DNA of 64,000 bases from Saxidomus purpurata (Eukaryota; Mollusca; Bivalvia; Venerida; Veneridae). The notes below the pieces were generated by a model that did not search any database, had not been told where the DNA came from, and worked only from the letters and a program-made list of their open reading frames with translations. The stretch covers positions 16,700,077 through 16,764,076 of the forward strand of contig JAFMSR010000009.1 of NCBI GenBank assembly GCA_022818135.1, written 5' to 3'. A program made the translations under genes and the position numbers. Shown here one piece after another: positions 44,840 to 57,582 of this stretch. Positions within the stretch are counted from its first letter, which is position 1; each line of letters starts with the position of its first letter.

Positions 44840-45370
44840 AGGCGTGACTTATTTGTACCCCTCGGCGTTTACCGTTGTTTTCAAGTTAGGTTTAATAATA
44901 AACACAGTTAACTTAACGTTGTTGGTTTATAGAACGGAAGACAATCAGTTCAATATGTTTTTATGTTAGTTACTACAGTTCAACAACGGTAACTGATGCG
45001 TGCCTTACTCGTCATCCTCGGTACTTTCCGTTGCTTTCGAATCAGGTTACACGTGCTGACAATAGTTTGACATTGTTGATCTATGGGATTAGATACAACC
45101 AAGGTTATCGATGCGTGACTTAGTCGTCAATCTCGGTTCTTACCGTTGTTTTCCAAATAAGCCAAACTGCATATAAAACGGAGACAATTCAGTTTCTTAG
45201 TATGTAAGAGGTTACTGTATTCCAAAAACAGCGGCAAAACGACAATAACTAGTACATTGTTTATCAATAAAAAGGAGACAATAATTCAGTATGTAGTTAA
45301 GTACAGTTCAACAATAGCAACAAAAAGTGATATACTCGTACTCCTCGATGTTTTCCGTTGTATTGTATTA
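44840..45370 (+). repeat. Irregular tandem repeat with a CCGTTGTTTTC core
   Basis: Four copies of a block of the form GCGTGACTTACTCGTC, CTCGGT and CCGTTGTTTTC start near 44842, 44998, 45112 and 45327. Blocks such as GAGACAATTCAGT and ACAGTTCAACAACGG also recur between them. The uneven spacing (156, 114, 215) suggests an old array disrupted by deletions. Confidence 0.6.
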
Positions 45371-45584
45371 AGCTGACAATACAGACAGGGTTAGATGATA
45401 GTCGTTGATTTATACTGAATTGGTATTTTCGTTATTCTCGTTCATTAAGACAGAGATTATGAATATCCTACTTGTAATAGAATTAAATTAATATATTTAG
45501 TACATTTTTGTAAGTGTATCAACTCACATATCCGACTAGATGGGTATTCAGTAGAACACTTGTGTCGTCCTCTTACGCTTTGTC
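45371..45584. other. Sequence without visible gene
   Basis: Nothing was recognised. Confidence 0.4.
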
Positions 45585-45960
45585 AGTACAAAAAGGGGCA
45601 ACACTCTGTCAAGCATGAATTTGACCTCCAAGTTTGGCGGCATCACGACCCTTTTGTCATAAGCAATGCAATTTAAAAGTTTGATGAAGAAATCTCAAGA
45701 AATAACAAGGTTATAGCCAACGTTAAGCTTTCATGACAAAATCTTAGTACAAAAAGGGGCATTATTCTGTCAAATATGACCTTGACCTACACAATTTGGT
45801 GGCATCATGACCCTTTTGTCATAAGCAATACATTTACCAAGGCTGATAAACGGCAAAGTTATAGCCAAAGTTAAGTTTATGTGACGGACCGACGGACGGA
45901 CAAAGCGATCCCTATGTATCGCATTTTCTCCGAAAGGGCGCCACAAAAGTAATGTTTTGC
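45585..45960 (-). mobile_element. Pearl/HINE-like element with two cores, minus orientation
   Basis: AGTACAAAAAGGGGCA starts at 45587 and 45749. Both copies continue with TCTGTCAA, TTGACCT, GGCATCA and GACCCTTTTGTCATAAGCAA. The leader is at the right: GACGGACCGACGGACGGAC, the complement of the GTCCGTC boxes, then CGCATTTTCTCCGAAAGGGC. The element is therefore in minus orientation with two cores of about 162 bp. Confidence 0.7.
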
Positions 45961-46925
45961 GATTAGAAAAATAGAATCGGTATAACAACAACAACTGACC
46001 TCAACAATATACAACTTCAGTTGAGAAGCGCATCATTGATAAAACCAAAATCTTTTCGCAATAAAAATGGTTGCTGTTGTTAGGAAGTATATTTACTAAG
46101 AAATTAATTTGTATAGGGATGAATTGAATTTCGTTGACATGACAGATGTGTTACTGAATATAAGCACATAATAATGCTGCAAAAAATACCCGCTTTATAT
46201 CGCAGTCATTTCTGGTTTGGCCTGTCTACATATTTGAATATTGATAATGTTATTACATTCCCTGTAAAGCGGTCGTCACAGTCTAGGTCCTTTTGTAAGA
46301 GGATGTAAGACATATAATATCATCACAGCTTCTTTCCGACTTCGGCGTATTAAAATGATAATATATTGTCATAAACTATTTACTTTTGACAAATTGGTTA
46401 ACAAAAATCCATACGTAAAATGATTTTGTTATGGATTGTAATGAAATGCAATTTTGTTATTTACCTGAAGTAAGTGAAAAGCCAGACTAAAATAAATTCA
46501 CACGGTTCAGTATTCATCAGGCTCTGGGTGGTATTAATAAACAAAGTTCAGTGAGCCATGTTTGCACTCTTGTTTTTTCGGATACAAAGGAGAACGTGTG
46601 AGTCATGTCACATCTACTGCATTTGAACTATACATGTTGCACGTCAGTAACATTCAGATTACAGAGTATATTATATGACAGAGAAAGGTCCACGTCAAGT
46701 AAGAAGGGCTACGAGAGGATAGGGTCACGGGGTTGCATACAAAGTATTAAACCTTTACTATTCCATAAACCCTCAGTTTTACAGTTATACCTGTGAACAA
46801 AGACCACTTTTAGGAGGAAGCTTTTCCTGACAGGTGGTATTAATCAAAGGTGGTGAAAACTGCACATTGTTTTCCCTTGCTGGGCTTTATTCAAAGTCGT
46901 ACGAATGTAGTTATTTTTAACGGTA
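45961..46925. other. Sequence without visible gene
   Basis: Nothing was recognised. Confidence 0.5.
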
Positions 46926-46927
46926 TA

Positions 46928-47112
46928 CAGTAAACTCCGGATATAGCGACTCTGTATATAGCGAAAATCCTGATATAAGGAACACATTTTCTCGGTCCGA
47001 GTTTTTTTTTCTTTCTTTACCTTATATGAAAATGTTAACTGATTTCCGGATATAAGGAACAAAATTCAATTTTAGATGGCCCCAAGGAGTTCGTTATCCA
47101 CGGAGTTTACTG
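46928..47112. mobile_element. Complete pogo/Tigger-like MITE, 185 bp
   Basis: It begins CAGTAAACTCCGG and ends CGGAGTTTACTG, with TA on both sides (46926-46927 and 47113-47114) as the target-site duplication expected of Tc1/mariner-pogo transposases. Internal GGATATAAGGAACA motifs recur near both ends. It has no coding capacity and must have been mobilised by a transposase encoded elsewhere. The near-perfect ends suggest fairly recent insertion. Confidence 0.85.
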
Positions 47113-47114
47113 TA

Positions 47115-48707
47115 TTTCAAATTGCATTTATCATGTAACATGCTTCCATTATCTTGCCGTCAGTTTAATGAATAGTCATTCTAAAGTTAAATTTTAAAAA
47201 CAGGTTAATGAGATAAAGAAAATGAGCTGAATGCTCCAGTTACCGTTTGGAATTTCAGATAAACCAGACATTGTTTTTAAAAGTAAGGCTTTAACGGATT
47301 GCAATGGAGATTCGGATGGTTTGATATAAACAATAAAACATTAACATTAATTTGAAATGCGCTTTTTATCTTTTGAATTTGTCTGTAATGATGCCCAGTG
47401 ATACGATTAAAAATGTTTCTTGCGCATGCGCAGAAATCATATATTGTAAAATGTGTTTTGCAATTGTTTCGCCTAGTACAGTGCATCTTGGTTTCCGCGA
47501 AAAGTCAAATTGTTCTCGTTGAAAACACTTCTCTGAACACTTGTTTTTAAAATGTACCCGCATTGTAGAAGTCGGGTATTTAATTAATTCAAGAAATAAA
47601 GGTCAGTGTTAATTGAAACTTGGTTGTAAACCATGATATAGGTTTATGAATTCCACATATTATTCAAACATGTAAAGAAATAAAAATATCGTTTTAGTAA
47701 TAGTCTTTACCAGTTTCAAAATATGGCCTCTTTTGGCTGTTTCAAATTCAGCCAATCAGAATTCAGAACTATGAGACTGGTTCTAGGGAAATTGTTATTG
47801 AAAGATATACCATCCCACCCTGAATAAATATATATTTTGACTTATGTTGGAGCGAATCTATAGATAAGAAACATTTCAGCTCTTCACAAATGATGGAATT
47901 GTATAAATTAATACGTTTTTTTTTTAAATTGTCTGTAAAACTCTTTATGATACAATCTTATTTCTTGTTTGAATCTGTAGTTAATATATATATAGTAAAA
48001 ACTACAAAGATTAGTTGCCGAAATAGTTATGCATTTTTGTAGATATGTGCATTTTATAAAAGAAATAAATGCTGACTCAGCGTTTTCATATTAGGCGTGC
48101 CCCTATGGGATATGTGTCATTTGATATACGGAAATTTATAAAAGCTACTCGCTCTCAGTTACCGTTGAATTTTTTTTTTAAAGTGACATACTTAAATATA
48201 AAATGAAAGGCTAGAACCAGAATATAAGCAAAAATCTAGGAAGGAATTTGCAGAAATCGATTAAAAATGTCGGTTACACGGCACCGCTACACTACATGTT
48301 TCTATTGGAATTTAAAAAGTGTTTGCAACGTTTTTGAATTTGGTACCGTATTATTTAAAATTAAGAGATATACGTGACAGCAATTTATAATGGAGCTTTT
48401 TTATATGACTATATATTCTAAAAAACATCATTTACATATAGTTTCAAAAACTTATTTTGTTTACCAAAATCTGAGAGCGAGCAGCTTTGAAAACGGCAAG
48501 TTTACTTGTTTCATTTGTTTGTTCTGCATTGTATTTTGTGGTGTCTTAAAAAAAGCATAAGATGTCGTTAAAAGCTGCAGTAATTCAAATATGATAGCTA
48601 GGCAAAGTGAAAGTAGAAAGTTATGTAATAATAATAATTCGTTTGATTTTAAAATACATGTTTTTTTATAGATACGTCAGTATGATGGCAAGAAACATAC
48701 ATTGCAA
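47115..48707. other. Sequence without visible gene
   Basis: It is A+T-rich with short unrecognised frames. Confidence 0.5.
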
Positions 48708-48834
48708 TACAGTAAACTCCGCAAAATAACGACTCCGGATATAGCGAAGTTCCGGATATAAAGAACAAATTTTTTCTGCCCGAGTTTTGTTTCTTTCTTT
48801 ATTTTATAAAAACATGATACATGGATATAACAAA

Positions 48835-49011
48835 CTTCCTGTGACTTTGGAACATGGTGGGGGTAAGAGTGAGGTTGGGTGCGCACCATAAACCGGTTTA
48901 AGCTCCCCAGTGGTGTTTTTGCCACTGACCGTTCCAAGGCGGTGCCCCACTATGTTCCTTTAATTGTTCTTGTCCTCGTGTGTTTGCTTTGTATGCTAGT
49001 GTGTGTTGGTA

Positions 49012-49042
<31 letters not shown>

Positions 49043-49156
49043 TGATTGTGTGTGTGTGTGTGTGTGTGTGTGTTCTGGGTGCTGTGGGGCTCGTTTTGGG
49101 GAGGCTACGTTTTTGGTACATGGCATTCCCTGTTTGATATTATTTTTTTTTTTTTT
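48835..49156 (+). mobile_element. Insertion nested in the MITE
   Basis: It contains GGTGCGCACC, TAAACCGGTTTA, CCCCAGTGGTGTTTTTGCCA and GACCGTTCCAAGGCGGTGCC, then T/G-rich sequence with a GT microsatellite, ending in a T17-like run at about 49140-49156. The several short palindromes and the homopolymer end suggest a SINE-like retroposon read from the other strand (A-tail). The family is not identified, and the left boundary is approximate. Confidence 0.5.
49015..49073 (+). repeat. GT microsatellite
   Basis: Two GT runs are separated by TTGATT within the nested insertion. Confidence 0.95.
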
Positions 49157-49218
49157 TCGGATATAAGGAACTAATTTAAATGGTGCAAAGAAGTCCGTTA
49201 TAAACGGAGTTTGCTGTA

Positions 49219-51107
49219 TTTTGAAAGCAAAACATTTGCCACCATCGTATGTGTATCTTATTTAAACCCTGCTTAGAAATGCATGGAATATCAACGTTAT
49301 TTGTATTACCATTTGACAGGCGTTGTGAACGGGAGAACTATACAAATAAGTTTCACCTCTTCGTTTTCATTGATTGCCTTTTTGTAAGTTAGAATATGAA
49401 ATAAATTCAGTTTTATATCCCTTCGAATTTAAATCACCTATTAACATTTCTTGAATGGCATACGACTTTGTCATTAATGTTTTGAAAATTATATGCTTTT
49501 TTATGCAATATGGAAAACCCATGAGATAGTTTAAAAACAACAAAAAAGTTTTATGTATAACACAAACAGAAAGAACACGTCCACGATTGACGTTTCCTAA
49601 ACATAATGATATCTATTTAACACGTGGACACGTATATAATTTAACTATTCATGTATTAATTGTCGGGCGTATTTAGCTATAATGATTGGAACGAATAATC
49701 CAATCCTGCCACACAACTATTATTGCTGGTAAACAAGGACTTTTATTATTCAGTAAGTGATACGGTAGCAATTTTTTGGATGGAGCGAAAAGTCACTAGT
49801 ATAGTTCACACACTCACGATAGAAAACATTACTTTTTGTAATCATATTTTTTGTAATTCAAGAAAAAAATATGTGAATATAAGAAAATAATAAGAGTGTT
49901 TCAATGAAGCAAGTCTTCCTACGTCATTCTCTGGTTATTAGACAAGGTGAATGTGTTTGAATCACCTCCGTGATTTTAAGTGCAAAAACAAAAATAAACA
50001 TTTTTGCCAATCTAGACAGAAAAGCGAATTTGAAATAAACGATTAACGTTTGCCAAGACAGGTGTTTTCCCGTTAAATGTAACCTTGGGATTTGACATGC
50101 AGAGGATATTACAGAGAAATGATAATTATTTCACTTGGAATTTTCCGCATTATATAGTCAGATGTCTGAAAAAAACATTAGAAGAGGCATATCAAAGCCA
50201 CAAATAATCAGCGGTGATTGTTTGTTAAAGAGGCACTCCCTAAAACTGGTGTCAAATTTAATTACTTCAAAGGTCATGAAGGTATAATAATAGGATATTA
50301 GCAAGTGTTGTTTCTTAACCTAAAAGTTTAACCTATATACATTTCAGTTATTCTCGGAAAAAATCATGGTTTTAAAATATGTTGCAGTATCGTAAAACAT
50401 TCAATAATCTTTGTACAGTTTAAGGGTGATTAGCGGTTTATTACAGAAGGTCGCTATGTTGTTTATAATGTTGAGGCCATTTTCGATATATGTTGTTCTT
50501 TGAAATTGTATTTATTTATCTATTAAGCAATCTTATAGAAATTTATTTAAATCGAGATTACAGTAAATATTCATTAAACGCAGACTTTTACAGTTACGAA
50601 AACTGAGACGACGGTGCCAAACGACGACTCAAACCTGCGGCCCTCAGATAAATGGCTATCGAGCATCACCGCGAACTAATATCAATCGAACACAACAGCC
50701 TTTTGTTCTCATAATATGCAAATGTAATATCATGATAAACAGAAAATTTATGTCTTAATATAGCTTTTGTTTTCATATCTTAATGACAATAAAATCCGCA
50801 TTGAAAGAAAGGGGATTTGAAAGCCGTCTAAAAAAACTTTGCTTTGGTATTTCGAATTGAATAATTAGACATTACATTACAAGCAGCAATTAATGACACA
50901 AACGTGAGTTATGACCGCAACTGTGTTAGACGTTTGCATAATTTGCATCTCAAGCCAGTTTATAAAGGTACACCGATTATCAAAGATATTTCGTTAAAGA
51001 CACAATTAAATTTTAACGACAGATGTCGCGACAGTGTATAATATTCGTAGTTCATTCATTACGTGTCCTTAATTAAACATTTAGCTTTGCTGGCTTTACG
51101 ATTTCTA
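49219..51107. other. Sequence without visible gene
   Basis: A very weak tRNA-like stretch on the minus strand (50590-50680, GGTTTGAGTCG-like B box) was considered and not called. Nothing else is visible. Confidence 0.5.
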
Positions 51108-51760
51108 TGCCCCCAAAGATGGGCATATTAAAATGATACTGTCCGCCAAAAGGTGGGCATATTAAAATCATACCGTCCGCCTGTCTGTCTGTGTGTCCGT
51201 CCTTCCATTTTTGCGTGTCCGGGCTGTAGCTATGTGATACATGGAAGGACTTTAAAATACCTTGGCACAAATGTTCAGCACATCAAGCCGACGTATCACG
51301 TGCATGGCCTACATCCATACCTCAAAGGTCAAGGCCACATCTAGAGTTTAAAGGTAACAGTATTCTGCATAGGCACACATTCTGGCCGGGTTGTAACTCA
51401 GTAATGTGTCGCTTGCAAGACCCACGTCCCTACCTCAAAGGTCAAGGTCAATCTAAGTGTTAAAGGTCTTGGAATCCTGTATACATGGTAACTGAGATTG
51501 TCAAGCACATTACATGACACAATTGTTGAGAAGATGTAGAAGGTCACACATAGAGGTCAAACGCTTTAGAATCGTGTATATATGAACATGTTCATGTCCT
51601 GACTGCAACTCTGTTATACATTGAAGGCTTTTAAAATGAATTGGAACAATTGTTCAGCACACAGAGATGATGTGTTGTGCATAAGTACTTGGTCAACACC
51701 TTGAAGGTCAATTTCGCAGATTATGTGGCACCGCTTAGGGGCGTATATGTCATTTATCAG
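51108..51760 (+). mobile_element. Pearl/HINE-like element, ATGCCCCC family
   Basis: The 5' end TATGCCCCCAAAGATGGGCA is followed by a second partial start (CAAAAGGTGGGCATATTAAA) and CCGTCCGCCTGTCTGTCTG. Core-like units with TACCTCAAAGGTCAAGG, CTTGGAATCCTGTATA, CAATTGTTCAGCACA and TTATACATTGAAGG recur up to about 51700. GGGGCGTATATGTCA near 51737 mirrors the 5' TATGCCCCC, forming subterminal inverted repeats. The repeated first 30 bases suggest a duplicated 5' end. Confidence 0.65.
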
Positions 51761-52299
51761 GGTCATGCCTTATGGGTTGGCCTTGGCGGTATGCTCGAAG
51801 TGTGATGCTGTTGTTTCTTATGCCTTTAGCAGTGGATCTAGAGGTACATTAAAGACATTCGGCGACCTACATTTTATCTAATAGTTTTAAGAATAAGATC
51901 CTTTTTAGACTGTCAGAGTTTACTGTTATTCTGCATGCTCTGACGTTTGTCTTTACTTTAGTGTCCCTTAAAGCAAGAGTCTTCCCAATTAAGAGGTGTG
52001 TTTATGCTAAAATAAATTGCTTGGGCTATACAAAAACTGGCTCCCTACTGAAATTTGCTTGTTTTATGGAGGTTCAACTTAATATTAAAGATTACTGTTA
52101 AGCCACTTATTTTCGTGGGGCACGTCTTTTCAAGGGATACTAATGTTCGTGCATCTCCTAAGACTTTAAGTTTGCGACGAAAACCCGTGTATCATAACGG
52201 TTCTTCAGACAGGATGGAATTACCGAGTTTTCGCCCAAGGAACTACCTTTTTCGAACAAATACACGAAATCTGATACCAACGAAATTAAGATACATTTA
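51761..52299. other. Sequence without visible gene
   Basis: Nothing was recognised. Confidence 0.5.
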
Positions 52300-52490
52300 C
52301 AGTATATAGTAAACTGTGTGTATAACGAACTCCTTTGGGCCATTTAAATAGTCCTTATATCTGGAGTATATTATATCCATATAGCATTTTTCATATTAAA
52401 TAAAAAAAGAAGAAAATCTGGTCCAGAAAATTTGTTCCTAATATCCAGAATTTCGCTATGTCCGGAGTCGTTATATACGGAGCGAACAAG
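52300..52490. mobile_element. Diverged pogo/Tigger-like MITE
   Basis: TAGTAAACTGTGTGTATAAC, GAACTCCTTTGGGCC, TTGTTCCTAATATCCAG, AATTTCGCTATGTCCGGAG and CGTTATATACGGAGCG match the 46928 element in the opposite orientation. The terminal repeats have decayed, and no clear TA duplication remains. Confidence 0.65.
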
Positions 52491-55284
52491 CATAATTAAG
52501 CACATGTGCAGTTTACAACATCACTTGTTAACAGCCATATTTAGAGGATATCAATATGCAAATTAGACTGTCTCACTGACGTACCGAGTACGTCGGATAA
52601 AACCGACCAGTATTGATGAAGCCTGCCTTTCATTCAAATCACGTACAATTATGCTGTGCTTACTGACCGTAAACTATTTGAAAAATATGCATACTACATA
52701 ACCAAATTCTAAAAGTAGGCCCATTGATGGTTTCAAGTCAAAAAAGGTCACAGAATTACCGAAAAGGCTCAATTTACATGTTTGAAAATTTCTAATTTCA
52801 GTTTCGCTATTACAGTGATACCGCTTATAGAAATGCAATTTGACAAAATTCGTGTCATCTAACATACCTCTTAGAGAGTTAAATGAATACCCACATTGAT
52901 TCAAATATTCCCTTCGCTGTATCACACACGATGTAATAAAAGATGATCGACACGCGAGGGCTGTGAGCATGACATGAAATTCAATTTACATATCAAAGAA
53001 GCTATAATGTGCCAATTTAAAACTACTTAATTGGAGTTTACTGTCTGAGGTGAACTATTGCTTGGGCAAAACTAATTAATCAATTTGATAAACGTTTTAC
53101 ATGAATAGTTCAAATGCTTCGACGACTTCACAAAACTACTTATACCAAACCCTTTGAGTATAAAATTCACTTAACAATTTACATCTTAAGTGTTTTTTTC
53201 CATATCTTAACTATGTTATCATATGATTACATTCAGTGAAAAGAAAAAAATAAAGAAAAAAGACCGTTATGGAACATCAACCACTATACCAACATCAAGT
53301 ATTTCAAACAGAAATTCTTTAAGTATTTATTTATGTTTTATCACATCGGAAACATGGGTTATGTTTCTGTCATGCTAGCTTGCGACTGTACATGCCAAAT
53401 GTTGTAAAGTTAGTTGTACAATCAAATAACATGACAGGTTTAGCGCTGCACTTCATGTAAATGGTGGTCATTTGCATAATAACGTGTTAATTTACTGAGT
53501 GCAGAATAATTTACAGCATTATAACCATACAATTTGATATAGTGCAACGGGTTTATACCATTTAATATAAGTACAACGGGTTTGGTTATACAAATTTCTG
53601 GCCTAAACCGAAATGTATATATATGCAAACGTAAGCAGAAATCGGGATAATGGTCATACAATTATGAAGATTTTGTATTTATAAAATAAATATTTCGAAT
53701 GCAAAAGAATACAAAAAAATGATACAAAAGTATTGTCATGGAAACCGCACAACACCAAGTGTCATTTGAAAATAACGCAGTAGCAAATAGAATAACCAAA
53801 AATAGCTGTTTACGTGTATCAGTTTATTACAGTCTTATCAAAGAACATACATGATAAAGGGAATTAAACATATAAAGGCTCATTGCCATCCTTTTTGTAA
53901 GAGTTTTTGGAAACTATCAATAATAATTAAAGGAAAACTGTAATGTATAAAAGTGGAACACCTTTGCTACTTAAGATAAAATGGCCATATAAAACGTTGA
54001 CAGAGTATAATTGTACTACTGCACTATTGCACAGCTAAGAAATTGACGTCCACTTATTTGTGCTTTGATAAGCAAACTGACTTACGACAAATGACATAAA
54101 AAATATTTGATAATAACAAAAGTGTGTTCTTGAACTTACTTCTACACGACTAAAAGCATATGTCTAGTAACACTCACCGGATATTCAAATAGCACAACTT
54201 CATCGTATTCACATTAACTGAACATCTTTTAAACTTTGCAATGGAATCACTTTGATATGTATATACATATCAGATCAAAAGTTTGCAACAATCACGCAGC
54301 GAAGATGTGCATTATTTTGGCTTTTGACTGGTGTAGATAAAAGTTTTCACAACAATATCTCCCAGTAGAGATTGCGATATTATCTGATATGAAATTAAGA
54401 TTAAACAGTGTTTTAATCTTACCATGGTTTATAACAAAATTAAATCGAGATTTCGTTGCCAACAAGCAATTTTTCAACATTTTACGCACATTTTATAAAT
54501 GATACAGACTCATAAATCAACAATACTTGTCTGTATAACGTACTCAAGGATTTGTATGATGTATTACAGACAGATATCAACATCTTATATATAGGTTTCC
54601 CTTCGAAAATGCAAACTGTTTTTAATACATTCGGTAAATATCAACCGATAAAATGGATCATATTTCCGAATTTCATTTTATATATAGTACTTTCTAGTAA
54701 AACATTCAAAACGAACGAGAGATATCTTTGGTAATAACCAAATAGACGAATACACCATCATTCTGCCTTGCTCATCCATGTAATTTGATTATCATCTGCA
54801 CTATAGTGAATTTTCCATTAACACATCTTTGAACAGCTCGGCATAACAATCAATGGTACAATAGGTATAGAGGAACATAGCATGTTGGATATGATATACT
54901 CCGTGCAATACACCCTCATTTAGGTAAATGTTCATTTTGATACATGTTTGAAATTACTTTTGTCCAATATCAGAGCAGTACTCGCTGCACTTTTACTTAG
55001 GCAAATCAATATTTATATACCGAGTCACTAAATGGGAGAATACTGCTTATTTACACAAAAAATAATTTCAAACACTAAGTAGGTAAATGCTCATTTTGAT
55101 ACATATATTATAATACATGCGCCGCGCTTGACTAATTTATATTCGTAAACGCATCAAAATGAACACTAACTTATACTAAAACTACTGGTATATATTGGCT
55201 ATTGATATTTAACCTTCTTACGCTCGCATAGGATTTGTACCATCAATGACCATTATATGTGTACAGTTTAAAATCCCAGAATAA
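52491..55284. other. Sequence without visible gene
   Basis: A short duplication TAGGTAAATGTTCATTTTGA (54921; variant at 55080) was noted. No coding sign is visible. Confidence 0.5.
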
Positions 55285-55840
55285 ATTCCCTAATAAAGAA
55301 CAAAGATGAAGTAAGTTGAAGGAGAGTGGAAGAATAATTTGTAAGATCGCGTTTGATTTTACTGATATATTAAAATTAATTTTCTGATAGGATAATGATG
55401 GACCCATGTTCTATTCACTGTAAAACAATGTTGACATATACCTTTCTTTCGTATTCATGAGAAATAGTTGCTAGAAAGCCTTTCTTATTTATTGCAATAT
55501 TATTGAAAAAAATACTGGGCTATATTTCTAACATTTACTTTTCCATTCAAAAAGCAAAGATATGAATGTTTTGGTACAGATAAATGTCATTTCTGCCGGA
55601 AGGCAATAAGAGCTACTTGTAATTGTGGTCCTGGGACTTTAAAATACATTTTGTAGTTTAGTTGAAATTAAATAAATATGTTTTCGTTTCTCATCAAAAC
55701 CATGTGGTATTTCTGTTTATGTTATTTTTTCTGCACATATTCTGGTCTCATGCAATAAACCTTGTGTTTAACTAATAAAGAACAAAGATAAACTAAGATG
55801 AAGGAGGGTGGTGGAATATTTTGTAAGATCACGTTTGGTC
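55285..55840 (+). repeat. Direct repeat pair, offset about 483 bp
   Basis: TAATAAAGAACAAAGATGAA at 55291 and TAATAAAGAACAAAGATAAA at 55774 are both followed by GAAGGAG-G-GTGG and TTTGTAAGATC-CGTTTG. About 65 bp are shared, with no clear similarity in the space between. Confidence 0.65.
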
Positions 55841-57582
55841 AGACGATTTAATTTAGATGTCTGATGAGAGCTTCTTCTAGATACATTTTGACATTAAATT
55901 TTATATTATTATGAAGTAATAGATAGATTACTGTTTGCGATAATAAAAACTGTATTTCGAGGAGGCGTTGTCTCCGAGTTATAACGTTATCGTTCGAACA
56001 AACAATTTCCTACATGATCTCAATTTCCTATACTACTCTGTTGGGACTGTGATCCATTTCAGATAGAGTTCAGTTTTAAGCTCCGCCCCTTGCACAAAAG
56101 AAGGTATCATAAATGGATGAGTTTGCTCTGTTTTAGATTCATCTTACAGCCACGATACAAACGAAAATCGATTAAATTGATACGGGAATCGCATGAATAA
56201 CGCGTTATTTATATCATAATAATTTTATTGTAGTTAAATCTAATGTAAATCGAGAATCGTTGTCGAAACCTGCTCGTCGAAAGAATAAAGATACATTGTA
56301 TAAAAAAAAATCGGGAAGGTATTATCCTTGTAGTCATTTCGGTTTGTATGATTACCCAACGCGTTAAGATAAATGGGTTATTGCATATACATATTACTCT
56401 AATGTATTCTTCTGAAGTTGGCATAATTTATTTCTTTTCAGGCGTCTCAAACCAGTCTGGTTAATGGAGTTTTAAGATGTTTTAAAAAAAGTCTTACTCA
56501 TTTTTGCATCTAAAAATATTAAACGAAAGTGGAGTCGTCAATTCACCCCACGTCGCTGAAGACGCAATAAATCACATTTTAACTTCGCTGAAATAATTTA
56601 TAACTTGAATTATGTCATTATTTTGATTGAAATGGTGCCCGAAGTTTATGATGATCTGATTTTGTCATTATAAGTTTAGCTTTCCCGGTCTATGATAATT
56701 GGTTCTAAAACGTTGATCTTTTTTTATAAGATTCGGTTGAATGTGATTCTATAACGACGTTATTGTACACACCAATTCGTTATTGTTTTAATTCCTTGTA
56801 TTGCTTTGGTTCGATTGCGAAATATTTTTATCAATCGCTGTGGAGACATCATGAAGTGGATCAAATCGATTATCGCTCTTGAGACACCCTTCATTGTATC
56901 CTGTCGGTTATCAAAGAGAGACTGAGCCATTTTCGTTAAAAAATGTACTGTTGTACTTTAACAACTGAATGGAATGTACCTTGGAAAGGCCGACCCGGGA
57001 TCGTACACAGGTTCCCTTAGGGAATGGCAAAACTGCTAAAGTCTACATAAACGATTTTTTTCATACCGTATTCTTTGAAAAGAACATTTATACCTACAGG
57101 TTTGCTTGATCATGAAAGCGTGGCTTTCATAATGACAGCTTTGTTTTTATCAGATCTTTATATGCTGGTTCTGTATAATGTTAAATTTCTAAAGCTTCAC
57201 AACCTCTATGTCAGCAACCATTTAAACTAAGTGATCGGAAGTAACGAAAAAAAGAAACCAGGCTTCGTGGTCACAGTATAAAAGGTATATTTTGTCGGTT
57301 TAGTTTTGCGCTCGGACTTTAGATCAGTTAAGAATGTTAGTCCCTTAAACTTTCTGCAATCATTTAAGATAACACTATTCAAAAATGTGCTTTTTCTTAC
57401 CTACTGTCTAAGAGTTTACCAAAATTTCGTGGTCAAACTTAATTATATAGTCACCAGAAACTGCTACAAGCATTGAAAAAAATAAGTTTAATAACGAACA
57501 TCTAAGGCGATCTATTGACAAAAATATTCACGATGATGAAGGTGTCAAATGATTTAAAATGCTGTTAATAAAAGTATTTTTC
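55841..57582. other. Sequence without visible gene
   Basis: Nothing was recognised except that GCTTGATCATGAAA at 57106 recurs at 62743, perhaps the outer edge of the duplication described for 57583-58060. Confidence 0.45.

Larger units (their letters stand above)
48710..49216. mobile_element. Pogo/Tigger-like MITE with nested insertion
   Basis: It starts CAGTAAACTCCGC after TA (48708-48709) and ends CGGAGTTTGCTG before TA (49217-49218). The flanks of the insertion (about 48710-48830 and 49157-49216) together match the 185 bp MITE at 46928. One base of the terminal repeat has diverged. A foreign segment of about 320 bp lies inside. Confidence 0.85.

Noticed and set aside
50590..50680. Minus-strand tRNA-like sequence (TAGTTCGCGGTGATGCTCGA with GGTTTGAGTC)
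   Set aside because: The boxes are weak and the stems do not pair convincingly.
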